NCBI GenBank assembly: GCA_945911015.1
Contig: CAMDZW010000007.1
Span: forward strand, 1-64,000
DNA from: an uncultured Propionibacteriaceae bacterium
GTDB lineage: Bacteria; Actinomycetota; Actinomycetes; Propionibacteriales; Propionibacteriaceae
DNA: 64,000 nucleotides
Direction: 5' to 3'
Below are positions 56,821-64,000 of the stretch, in pieces; position 1 is the first letter of the stretch; each line of letters begins with the position of its first letter. The notes below the pieces were generated by a model. That model was given only the letters and a program-made list of their open reading frames with translations. It had not been told where the DNA came from and did no database searches. The translations under genes and the position numbers were made by a program.

Positions 56821-57917
56821 CGTCCGAACAACTCTGTCGCGCCCTGAACCTGCGTGACCTGACCGATCCTGCCCAAGGCGAACACGCCGTCCAATCTCTG
56901 CTCGAAACGGTCGTGAGTCAGCTGCGGCGTCATTGGCACTGCACGGTCCGTGAAGTGCGGAACTCGCCCGTTGTCGCTGTGCGGGACAACTACGACCGCC
57001 TCGGTTACGACATCGGCGACGTCACACGCGCTCGTCGGTACACCCGATACATCAGTCCCACCGTGATGTTGCGCAGTCACACGAGCGCCGACATCCCAAC
57101 CGTGCTGGAGAGCTACGCCGACAGGAGCAGTGTTGACGAGCTGATCGTGGTACCCGGCCTTGTCTATCGACGTGACGCCGTCGATCGCAGTCACGTGGGC
57201 GAACCTCATCAGGTGGACCTGTGGCGCATTCGCAGCACACCGGACACCAGTGACGAGGACATGACCGCGATGATCAAACACCTCGTCGATGCGGTGACAC
57301 CAGGAGCACAGTGGCGAACCACTGCGGTGACCCATCCGTACACGGTGGGCGGTCGTCAGATCGATGTGCTCCATGACGGCGACTGGCTCGAGCTGGCCGA
57401 GTGCGGTCGGATCCATCCGGAGGTGCTCCGCGGGTCCGGGCTCGACCCGGACCGGTGGTCAGGACTCGCACTCGGAATGGGCCTCGAACGGGCTTTGATG
57501 CTCCGCAAGGGAATCCCCGACATTCGCTATCTCCGCGCGACGGATCCGCGGATCGCCAGCCAGCTGACCACATTGGATCCGTGGCGACAGGTGTCGCCGC
57601 TGCCTGCCGCACGACGAGACATCTCGGTGGTCCTGGCTGCCGACGAGGATCAGGAGACGTTGGGGGACCGCATCCGTATTGCGCTCGGCGACGATGCTGA
57701 TGTCGTCGAATCGGTCGACGAACTCGGTCGCACTGCACATGAGGATCTGCCCGAGACGGTACGGGTGCGGCTCGGCACACAGCGCGGCCAGGTCAACCTG
57801 CTGCTGCGGATCATCCTGCGTCCGATTGACCGCACTCTCACAGCCAACGACGCGAACGGCATCCGTAACAGGATCTACCGAGCGCTCCATGAAGGACCGG
57901 TGATGGAACTCATCTGA
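56799..57917 (+). CDS. Orphan PheS-like class II ligase with FDX-ACB domain
   Basis: 372 residues, ATG 56799 with GGAG 8 bases upstream. A class II core resembling the PheRS alpha subunit: motif-2 region 'LRSHTSADIPTVL' and 'LVYRRDAVDRSH', then 'ECGRIHPEVLRGSGLDPDRW' and motif 3 'GMGLERALMLRKGIPDIR'; C-terminal ~95 residues form an FDX-ACB (B8-like) domain 'PAARRDISVVLAADEDQETL'. It lacks the N-terminal tRNA-binding coiled coil and any PheT partner. The Phe-pocket FAFG is LALG here (223-226), and EFHQVEG becomes EPHQVDL. Likely activates something other than Phe; related orphan ligases are unassigned. Confidence 0.75.
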   Translation: MSHSHYVTSEQLCRALNLRDLTDPAQGEHAVQSLLETVVSQLRRHWHCTVREVRNSPVVAVRDNYDRLGYDIGDVTRARRYTRYISPTVMLRSHTSADIPTVLESYADRSSVDELIVVPGLVYRRDAVDRSHVGEPHQVDLWRIRSTPDTSDEDMTAMIKHLVDAVTPGAQWRTTAVTHPYTVGGRQIDVLHDGDWLELAECGRIHPEVLRGSGLDPDRWSGLALGMGLERALMLRKGIPDIRYLRATDPRIASQLTTLDPWRQVSPLPAARRDISVVLAADEDQETLGDRIRIALGDDADVVESVDELGRTAHEDLPETVRVRLGTQRGQVNLLLRIILRPIDRTLTANDANGIRNRIYRALHEGPVMELI

Positions 57918-57973
57918 CCAAGTCGGTCGGTCGGCTCATGCCACGTTGATGATGGCCTTGCCCTGACCTGTCG

Positions 57974-58426
57974 CTATGACTGTATGGCCTTCTGCGGGCG
58001 CATCACCCAGCAGTACACGGCAAACAGTACGGTGAGCACACCGATCCCAATGTCGAACCACGACGTCATCGCTCCCAACATGCTCCACCGATCGAGCAAG
58101 GCGAAGGTGACGACGAGAAGAACGAGCTGTGCTCCGGCTGAGACTGCGGCAGCCCGATGTGCCCACCAGCTCCGAACCACGAGGAGAATCGGCGCAAACA
58201 GCCCACCAATGATGTTGAGAGTCCAGATGAGCCGCAGCGGGATCGGGTAGTCGGCGAAGTAGTCCAATCCGCCGGCCCCGAACTGTTCGCGGATGTAGCC
58301 GGTGTCGCCGGTGAGGATCAGGAGGTAGTCGCGGGCGCCGCCGACGTAGAGGGCAAGGACCAGGAACGCGACGACCCAAAGGTGCCATGGTCGGCGTGGG
58401 GGAGTGCCGTCAGGAGCTGAGCTCAC
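57974..58426 (-). CDS. Four-helix membrane protein of unknown function
   Basis: 150 residues from GTG 58426 (AAGGGA upstream). Four hydrophobic segments; no family recognised. 'ARDYLLILTGDTGYIREQFG' forms an outer loop between helices 1 and 2. Convergent with the PheS-like gene. Confidence 0.6.
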   Translation of the reverse strand: MSSAPDGTPPRRPWHLWVVAFLVLALYVGGARDYLLILTGDTGYIREQFGAGGLDYFADYPIPLRLIWTLNIIGGLFAPILLVVRSWWAHRAAAVSAGAQLVLLVVTFALLDRWSMLGAMTSWFDIGIGVLTVLFAVYCWVMRPQKAIQS

Positions 58427-58479
58427 GGGATTCCCTTCGAATGGTCCAGTTCTGTTGGTCCTCACCGTAGCGAACTGGC

Positions 58480-59229
58480 ATGCTCGTCATCTTGGTCCGG
58501 GACCGGCTCGGCGGCGTTCACTCGGCACGGATCCTTCTCGACTCTGTTGACTTTGCCGAGATCGAGGCCCTTCAGTCAGCTGGCGACTGGGATCGCGCAG
58601 GGGAGTTGCTGGCCGCTCACGCACGGGCGCTCGAAGACTCCGGTGCCGAGGTCCTGGTCCTGTGCACGAACACGATGCACAAGGTGGCCGATGCGATCGA
58701 ATCAACAGTCACGATTCCGTTTCTCCACATTGCAGACGCAACAGCTGCGGCCGTGCATGCTGCTGGTCGACATCGAGTGGGGCTGCTCGGAACAGCATTC
58801 ACCATGGAGCAGGACTTCTACCGCAGCCGCATCGCTGATCACGGGATTGACGTCATCGTCCCTGAGTCCGAGGACCGTCAGACTGTCCACCGGGTCATCT
58901 ACGAGGAGCTTGTCCGCGGAGTCATCCGTGACCAGTCACGCACAGCTTTCCGGGAGATCATCGAGCGCCTGGTGCTGGCCGGCGCAGAAGGCATCATCCT
59001 GGGTTGCACCGAGATCGAGCTGCTGGTGGGCGCCGACGACAGTTCTGTCCCCGTGTTCCCCACCACCCGCATCCACGTCGAGGCTGCGGTCGCCGGCGCT
59101 CTCGCCACACCCTCCCTCGGCAGCCACGAGTCACTCACCGCGACGGACTACCTGCGCCGGAGTCCAGCCAATGCGCGTCACGTAGCGGCGTCGATCGAGG
59201 AGCTGGAGTCCACCAACCGGGATCGCTGA
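58480..59229 (+). CDS. Aspartate/glutamate racemase-family protein, N-terminally shortened
   Basis: 249 residues. Family blocks: LGGVHSARILLDSVDFAEIE, first catalytic Cys in VLCTNTMHK and second in ILGCTEIELL. The usual first ~25 residues (IGLxGGMSWEST and following helix) are missing; the frame begins at 'LVILVRDRLGG', 53 bases from the divergent membrane gene. Both cysteines remain, but loss of the first strand probably damages the fold. Confidence 0.7.
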   Translation: MLVILVRDRLGGVHSARILLDSVDFAEIEALQSAGDWDRAGELLAAHARALEDSGAEVLVLCTNTMHKVADAIESTVTIPFLHIADATAAAVHAAGRHRVGLLGTAFTMEQDFYRSRIADHGIDVIVPESEDRQTVHRVIYEELVRGVIRDQSRTAFREIIERLVLAGAEGIILGCTEIELLVGADDSSVPVFPTTRIHVEAAVAGALATPSLGSHESLTATDYLRRSPANARHVAASIEELESTNRDR

Positions 59230-59308
59230 GTGAGGGATCATCTTCAGCGCACGGCCCTGGGGCGCTACCTGAGCTGCCCAAACCACCATGCCCCTTCCCT
59301 TCACCTCT

Positions 59309-59322
59309 TGTTACATGTAACA
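59309..59322. promoter_or_regulatory. Palindromic operator upstream of mazEF
   Basis: TGTTACATGTAACA is a perfect 14-base palindrome 8 bases before the antitoxin start codon. MazE-type antitoxins repress their own operon at such sites; binding inferred. Confidence 0.5.
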
Positions 59323-59330
59323 TCGACGGC

Positions 59331-59540
59331 ATGGCTGTACGAGAGAGAGTGAGCGCCTACCGGGCCAGGATGCGCGCCCAAGGGCTCAGGCCTGTCCAGA
59401 TCTGGGTGCCAGACGTCCGATCGCCGGAGTTTGCGCACGAAGCGCATCGGCAGTCCAAGCTTGTTGCAGCTGCAGACAGGGCCAGCGATGACATGGACTT
59501 CGTTGAGGCAGTCTCTGAGGACTGGGCCGACGGCGAATGA
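59331..59540 (+). CDS. mazE: MazE-family antitoxin (DUF3018)
   Basis: 69 residues from ATG 59331; the longer open frame overlaps the racemase end and is rejected. 'RVSAYRARMRAQGLRPVQIW' and 'VPDVRSPEFAHEAHRQSKLV' match DUF3018 antitoxins; the acidic C-terminus (DDMDFVEAVSEDWADGE) would neutralise the toxin. The stop overlaps the mazF start (ATGA). Confidence 0.88.
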   Translation: MAVRERVSAYRARMRAQGLRPVQIWVPDVRSPEFAHEAHRQSKLVAAADRASDDMDFVEAVSEDWADGE

Positions 59541-59863
59541 GACGGGGGCAAATCATCACGGTGGCCGGTGGCGTCTACGCGTCAAAACCACGCCCAGCGC
59601 TGGTGATTCAAGACGACATGTTCGACGCCACCGACTCACTCACCGTCTGCCCGCTCACCAGCGTCGAGACTGACGCGCCGCTCCTGCGCGTCGCAGTCAC
59701 TGCAGACGGCACCAACGGCCTTGATCGCGACAGTTTCTTGATGGTCGACAAGATCACAACGGTGCGCCGTCGCAACACCCACGAGGTTCTGGGCCAGCTC
59801 GAGCCTGCAACACTCGTTGAATTCGAACGACGGCTACTTGTCTTCCTGGGGCTCGGTCACTGA
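59537..59863 (+). CDS. mazF: MazF/PemK-type endoribonuclease toxin
   Basis: 108 residues. RGQIITVAGGVYASKPRPALVIQ is the family opening (span), 'SLTVCPLTSVETDAP' the core strand, and 'DSFLMVDKITTVRRRN' carries the conserved Lys and Thr. Cleaves mRNA at short sequences. Coupled to mazE; its stop is 37 bases from the dif-like site. Confidence 0.92.
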   Translation: MRRGQIITVAGGVYASKPRPALVIQDDMFDATDSLTVCPLTSVETDAPLLRVAVTADGTNGLDRDSFLMVDKITTVRRRNTHEVLGQLEPATLVEFERRLLVFLGLGH

Positions 59864-59899
59864 CGGGCTCAGCGGCCGGGTGTCTCCACACATGGATCT

Positions 59900-59927
59900 C
59901 AGTCCGATAATGCACATTATGTCAGCT
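59900..59927 (+). other. dif: dif-like XerCD recombination site
   Basis: Two half-sites CCGATAAT (59904-59911) and ACATTATGTCA (59914-59924) separated by GC. They equal every fixed position of the core of the actinobacterial dif consensus as I remember it (CCGATAAT, two free bases, ACATTATGTCA); the outermost bases differ. ATAATG/CATTAT forms the inner palindrome that binds XerC and XerD. It would mark the terminus, where chromosome dimers are resolved. Confidence 0.75.
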
Positions 59928-60001
59928 TGTATCTCGTCCGCCACCCCTGCGAGGGCAGATATGGCTCGATCGCTCACTCGTTCCGTGGCAACGTTCTGGT
60001 C

Positions 60002-60634
60002 ATGTTGGTACCGAAGGAGCTGCTCACCCGGTCCGGATATGTCCCGGTCACCCGGTCACACCTGGCTCAGGCACTCACTGATCTTGGCGTCCGCCGTGGC
60101 GGCGTGCTCATGGTCCACGTTCAAATGTCGGCTCTGGGTTGGATGGTCGGCGGGATGGACGCGGTCGTCTGGGCGCTCCGTGATGCGGTCGGACCCGACG
60201 GCACCCTCTTGGCCTTCACCGGCTGGGAAGACAGCCCCTGCCACGTCTCATCGTGGCCCTCCGAGTGGCAGCAGGCCTACCATGATCAGCCAGCGTTCGA
60301 CCCGAACGTTTCCGCCTCCAGACGCGAATTCGGCCGCTTTCCTGAGCGTCTCCGAACCTGGCCAGGAGCCGAGCGCAGCAACCACCCGGAGGTCAGCTTC
60401 ACAGCCCTCGGCCCGACCGCGCACGACTTACTGACCGACCCCAGCGATGAGAACTCGTGGGGCCCAGAAGGACCGCTCGGCCTCAACATCACAGGATGGG
60501 TCGCCACCATGACCGACCAAGCGATCGCCGCCGGAACAACAACCGACGGCACAGTCAACGACTGCCCCTTGATGTTGGTCGACGCACCTCGAGCGACCCA
60601 AGCCATCAAAAAGTGGATCGAAGCCAACTTCTAA
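60002..60634 (+). pseudogene. AAC(3)-type aminoglycoside acetyltransferase with internal deletion
   Basis: 210 residues; full family members have ~265-280. 'GVRRGGVLMVHVQMSALGWM' and 'WPGAERSNHPEVSFTALGP' match the N-terminal two-thirds and 'GWVATMTDQAIAAGTTTDGT' onward the C-terminal helix region, but the ~75-80 residues between (VLLLGAPL...LHxAE, with the catalytic His and CoA contacts) are missing in frame after 'GPEGPLGLN'. Probably inactive. It starts 75 bases beyond the dif-like site. Confidence 0.6.
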
Positions 60635-60683
60635 CCTGAACACCACAGCCCGCAAGCCTGGCCTGCACTCCCCCGACGACCAA

Positions 60684-61145
60684 GTGTTCATCCTAGTCAA
60701 CGCAGCGCGACACGTTGCCGCCGCTGAAACAACCACCGAGCCCCCTCCCAGCGAGTGGAACCTCGAGCAGATCCTCGCTCACGTGACCCTGGTCAATGCC
60801 GCCACGATCGCGGTCGCGTACACGATTGCCTCAGGAGCCAACGCAACCTACGACAATCGATTGACCCTCGACCGGTGGTCGATCCGGAACACCATCAACC
60901 TGGCTGGAGGCGGTCCCGGCCTGCGACGACGGATCCAGGAGCAGGCCAAGGTTCTGTGTGCACTGGATGGCCCGGCCCTCAGCCAGGCCGAGCTCGCGGC
61001 CACGATCCCGGCCAGATTGCTGTCGAACGATGCCGTGGTGGTCGACCAGGTTCTCACCTTGTACGACATCATCACCGGCCTCGCTGACGCTGAGACCCCC
61101 GGACACACGCAACAGGTACGTGCCCTCATGCCGAACAGCTCATGA
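60684..61145 (+). CDS. DinB-like helical protein, uncharacterised
   Basis: 153 residues from GTG 60684. 'SEWNLEQILAHVTLVNAATI' and 'DRWSIRNTINLAGGGPGLRRRI' suggest a four-helix bundle like DinB/maleylpyruvate-isomerase-type proteins (W..E.LAH..). No metal triad can be confirmed. Function unknown. Confidence 0.5.
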   Translation: MFILVNAARHVAAAETTTEPPPSEWNLEQILAHVTLVNAATIAVAYTIASGANATYDNRLTLDRWSIRNTINLAGGGPGLRRRIQEQAKVLCALDGPALSQAELAATIPARLLSNDAVVVDQVLTLYDIITGLADAETPGHTQQVRALMPNSS

Positions 61146-61203
61146 GTATTGGTTCCCATCCCGTCCGGGACACCTTTCGTCACAGACATCTACGCTGGTC
61201 GGC

Positions 61204-61902
61204 GTGACTGACCAGATCTCCCGGAAGCGCAGCACTCCCCCGTCCTGGACTGCTGACCTGCGTCGCGCGATCTGGTGCGGTGTCGGTCTGGCGGTCGGCG
61301 AGACTCTGTTGCTGCTGTTGGCGCGCACCGGACTGATGCGCAACGAGACCACCAACAATCCTATTGTTGCTGACGCGGGATGGGCCGGCATACTCGTCGG
61401 CATCGGTGGCGTCGCATGGGCTGTCCTCCAGGTCTCCACCACGCGCGACGACACCGGCTTTCGCCACGATCGACTGACCACACTGCTGGCCCTCGGGGTC
61501 CTGATCTCCACGGCAATTCAGCTCCTGACGATGTCTGTCTGGCCCCTGGTCGTCGGTGACCACGCTGCACCCGATACCATCATTGCCACCCTCACCAGCA
61601 ATCCCCAATCGCTGGCGATCACGGCTGGTTTCGTGGTCACGATCCAGTCCTTCGGCGCCGCCGTCGTCCTGGCTCTTGTCCGGATCCGTATGCCCGGGGT
61701 CCTGGTCGCTGTGCTCGGTTTGCTGATACTTCTCGGTATCGGCGGCTGGCAGGGCATCACCGTCCTGGGCAGCGCGGCGACGCCCATTCTTGTGGCCATC
61801 TGGGTTGCGCTCGCACTAGCCGGCGTTCTGACGATGATGGTCATGGCCACATGGCAGGGGCCCAAGCGGCACCACACTTGGCGGCGGCCTCACCGACCGT
61901 GA
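61204..61902 (+). CDS. Six-helix membrane protein of unknown function
   Basis: 232 residues from GTG 61204. Short basic N-terminus, then six hydrophobic segments, ending with a His/Arg-rich cytoplasmic tail (WQGPKRHHTWRRPHRP). No family recognised. Followed 55 bases later by the ceramidase-like gene. Confidence 0.6.
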   Translation: MTDQISRKRSTPPSWTADLRRAIWCGVGLAVGETLLLLLARTGLMRNETTNNPIVADAGWAGILVGIGGVAWAVLQVSTTRDDTGFRHDRLTTLLALGVLISTAIQLLTMSVWPLVVGDHAAPDTIIATLTSNPQSLAITAGFVVTIQSFGAAVVLALVRIRMPGVLVAVLGLLILLGIGGWQGITVLGSAATPILVAIWVALALAGVLTMMVMATWQGPKRHHTWRRPHRP

Positions 61903-61957
61903 CCACTCCGGCCATCGAACTCACGACGTCAGCGCTGAAATGCGCCACAGTGGTCCC

Positions 61958-63310
61958 ATGCAACCATCAGGAACCCGTAATCCCGGCCAGTGTGAGTTCG
62001 CCACGGCACTCGAGGTCATCACACCCCCAGCTCCGGTGCGTCTTGCCTGCAGCGGTGACTTCGAAACGCTCAGCACGGCGATTCATGACGACCAGTACGT
62101 ACGCGTCATGGCGCTGCGCTCCCCCGACGACCATGTGCTCATCCTGGTCAGCTACGAGCTGTTGTTCTTCGACCGGTCGCTCAACCGGGCACTGGCCGAG
62201 CATGCCCAGCAGCGGCACGGTGTGGACCCGGCATGCGTCACGGTCGGCGCAGTCCACAACCACAATGCTGGAGGGGTCGCCGGCTACAACCCGGGCACGA
62301 GCCATGCGCCTCAGTGGCCATCAGACGACGATCCGACCGGATATGAGGAACTGCTCCTCAACAAGGGCATTGCGGCCATCGACACCGCCATGGCCCACCT
62401 GCGGCCAGGACAGATCGAGCTGAGGCGGAGCCACTCCGAGCTCAACATCAACCGCCGTCAGAAGATCGGAGACCAGATTGTCGCTGGGCCGAACGAGGCC
62501 GCCCCACGTGACACCGAGTTGATCGTCCTCTCAGTCACCGATCACCACGGGACCCTTGCCGCCTGCCTCGTGGTCTGGGCCTGCCACCCGGTCTTCTATC
62601 CCGAACGCACGGTGTTGACCGGCGAGTTCCCGTCCCGGCTGTGTCAGCTCATTTCCGCTGAGCGCTACGGATGTGCACCGATGTTCCTCCAAGGCGCTGC
62701 TGGTGACGTCCGACCTCGAGCGACGGTCGTCGACGGCCAGTTCACACCACAGCCATTCGCGGTGATCGACGAGTTCTCACGAGCCCTGGCAGCAGAAGTC
62801 CTCACCCTCCTTGACGAGCCAGGCGAACCGATCGACCTGGCGCCCTGCGGTGTCGAGTTCACCGTGGACCTGCCCCTGCGGGTGCATGATCGCGACCATT
62901 TCAGCAACTTGGTCACACAGGGGCCCTCACTCCCCCACCACCCCGAATGGACCAATGCTGTGCTGATTGAGCAGGAGTATCTCAACCGGCCACACCAGGT
63001 CTCGCTGGGGTGCAGCCTGGTGCGCCTGACCCCGCCGGATGCTGCACCCCTGTGGCTGGCCACCGTCGGAGGTGAGCCCTGCAATGACATCAAGAATCTC
63101 GTACGGGCCGCCATCGGCGAGCCGGTGATCTTCGTTGGCTACACCGACAGCACCGCCTACATCGTCAGCGACCGGATGCTCGAAGAAGGCGGCTACGAAC
63201 CGACCTGCGCAGCAGAGTTCGGCCATCTCGGCCCCTTCGCCCCGGGCATCGACAACCGGATCAGTTCTGCCTTCGACGCGAGCGCGCAGCAGCTTCGACA
63301 GCGGCGATGA
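61958..63310 (+). CDS. Neutral/alkaline ceramidase-like protein
   Basis: 450 residues from ATG 61958 (ATG 61940 possible). No signal peptide. 'VGAVHNHNAGGVAGYNPG' and 'WACHPVFYPERTVLTGEFPSRL' with 'FLQGAAGDVRPRA' follow the order of the N-terminal domain of neutral ceramidases (His-rich zinc site, then GAAGDxxP). The C-terminal part matches their pattern 'VGGEPCNDI..GYTDSTAYIVSDRMLEEGGYE'. It probably hydrolyses an amide or sugar-derived substrate; intracellular location argues against ceramide. Confidence 0.65.
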   Translation: MQPSGTRNPGQCEFATALEVITPPAPVRLACSGDFETLSTAIHDDQYVRVMALRSPDDHVLILVSYELLFFDRSLNRALAEHAQQRHGVDPACVTVGAVHNHNAGGVAGYNPGTSHAPQWPSDDDPTGYEELLLNKGIAAIDTAMAHLRPGQIELRRSHSELNINRRQKIGDQIVAGPNEAAPRDTELIVLSVTDHHGTLAACLVVWACHPVFYPERTVLTGEFPSRLCQLISAERYGCAPMFLQGAAGDVRPRATVVDGQFTPQPFAVIDEFSRALAAEVLTLLDEPGEPIDLAPCGVEFTVDLPLRVHDRDHFSNLVTQGPSLPHHPEWTNAVLIEQEYLNRPHQVSLGCSLVRLTPPDAAPLWLATVGGEPCNDIKNLVRAAIGEPVIFVGYTDSTAYIVSDRMLEEGGYEPTCAAEFGHLGPFAPGIDNRISSAFDASAQQLRQRR

Positions 63311-63547
63311 CTGAGCACACCTGAGCGGTGCCCGGCGTGAGTCCGACATGACGACCCCTTGCATCGCAGGGGGTGGCCCTTGGTCAAAAAAAGTACAGGT
63401 GAAGGTCGTACTTGTGCATGGCAGAAACGCAACCCACTGACTTAGCGTTGGCGCGTCGGATGGTTGACAGCGTGCCGGGCCCTTGGCGGGAGACCCGGGT
63501 CAACCACGGATCCGACCACACCCGATGTTGGGAAAGGACACGACGTG
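63311..63547. other. Intergenic region before the solute-binding protein gene
   Basis: 237 bases without a gene. Contains an A7 tract at 63385-63392, unusual for this GC content, likely part of the downstream promoter, and an imperfect ACCCCT/AGGGGT hairpin near 63353-63374. No operator recognised with confidence. Confidence 0.3.
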
Positions 63548-64000
63548 ATGAATCCAGACCTGAGCCGACGGACCGTGCTGTCGTACGGACTCGCTGGGGC
63601 GACGATCGCTGGAGCCGGGCTGCTGAGCAGTTGCTCCTCCCAGGGCGACAGTCCTGGTGGCGACGAAGGCACATCCGGTGCTGAGGGGAGCGACCTGCCC
63701 AAACATGTGCCGTTTGAGGGGACGACCCCGGACGTCAAGGGCGAGAACGGCGCAGCCGACTTCTACCGCAACTATCCACAGGATCCGGCTGTCACGGTCT
63801 CCGACACACCAGGAGACGGCGAGCCGATCAGCGCGATGCTGTCGATCTACTACCCGGCCTGGGGCGATGCACCCGAGAACACCGCCTTGGACGAGCTGAA
63901 CAACGAGCTGGGCAGTGCATTGAAGTTCCAGCAGGTGCCCGGCGCCGAGTACACGAGCAAGTTCCAGACGATGGTGGCCGGAAATGACCTGCCGACCATG
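63548..64000 (+). CDS. ABC transporter solute-binding lipoprotein, 5' part
   Basis: 151 codons to the end of the window. ATG 63548 (or GTG 63545) after GGAAAGGA. Tat signal LSRRTVLSYGLAG and lipobox LLSSC, then a Gly/Ser-rich linker and the start of a family 1 solute-binding fold ('PISAMLSIYYPAWGDAPENT', 'FQTMVAGNDLPTM' typical of sugar-binding proteins). Permease genes would follow outside the window. Confidence 0.8.
   Translation, partial: MNPDLSRRTVLSYGLAGATIAGAGLLSSCSSQGDSPGGDEGTSGAEGSDLPKHVPFEGTTPDVKGENGAADFYRNYPQDPAVTVSDTPGDGEPISAMLSIYYPAWGDAPENTALDELNNELGSALKFQQVPGAEYTSKFQTMVAGNDLPTM

Noticed and set aside
59004..59330. Longer antitoxin frame starting inside the racemase gene
   Set aside because: It overlaps the racemase and the palindromic operator; ATG 59331 gives a normal DUF3018 protein.
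59927..60001. TTG start for the AAC(3) frame at the edge of the dif-like site
   Set aside because: No ribosome site and no similarity in the extra 25 residues.
63350..63378. Hairpin ACCCCT/AGGGGT as terminator of the ceramidase-like gene
   Set aside because: Short stem with a bulge and no T-tract; too weak to claim.

Overview
The window is high-GC, gene-dense DNA from an actinobacterium. The evidence is a Pup-proteasome locus (ATPase, Dop, Pup, PrcB, PrcA), RbpA beside a polyprenol-phosphate mannosyltransferase, many GTG/TTG starts, ATGA-type stop/start overlaps and Tat-type lipoprotein signals. Gene content fits the Propionibacteriales, but that placement is inference.

Layout. 1-13.4 kb: the end of trmI, then an exported beta-helix protein and a DUF4838 protein placed between trmI and the proteasome ATPase. 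Next come a divergent DUF3054 gene and the tightly coupled run dop-pup-prcB-prcA-tyrA-cmk-der. The Pup ligase gene pafA is not in the window. 13.4-16.9 kb: a Nudix-LOG fusion and a TetR / TIM-barrel / CPBP-protease operon with a palindromic operator. 17-21.6 kb: tRNA-Pro(GGG) with its terminator, followed by a patch of damaged genes (multicopper oxidase stub, frameshifted small membrane genes, a frameshifted hydrolase) around an intact NarL-type two-component system.

21.8-47.9 kb is largely housekeeping: NhaA, a PoxB-like enzyme, two alpha/beta hydrolases, NadE, MFS exporters, IlvD, a sodium:solute symporter with a 45-residue partner, Nei, a 5'-3' exonuclease, Ppm, FxsA, RbpA, a phosphodiesterase, PdxY, an HTH-MurA fusion, dihydrolipoyl dehydrogenase, an AI-2E-type permease and a formylglycine-generating enzyme. 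48-55 kb: a short UvrA-like ABC protein translationally coupled to an aminoglycoside-phosphotransferase-like kinase, small membrane proteins, and a membrane-anchored GH31 enzyme with the substrate-binding signature of sulfoquinovosidases.

55-61 kb is an accessory, decaying region. It holds a 5'-truncated purC abutting a 3'-truncated MerR gene, an orphan PheS-like ligase with an altered amino-acid pocket and an overlapping 19-codon ORF, an N-truncated Asp/Glu racemase, a MazEF module with a palindromic operator, and an AAC(3) gene with an internal deletion. Between mazF and the AAC(3) remnant, at 59900-59927, lies a sequence whose core matches the actinobacterial dif (XerCD) site as I remember it. 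This suggests that the region is the replication terminus, which would fit the concentration of truncated genes. The window ends in a lipoprotein of an ABC sugar-uptake type. I saw no CRISPR array, rRNA, transposase or integrase.
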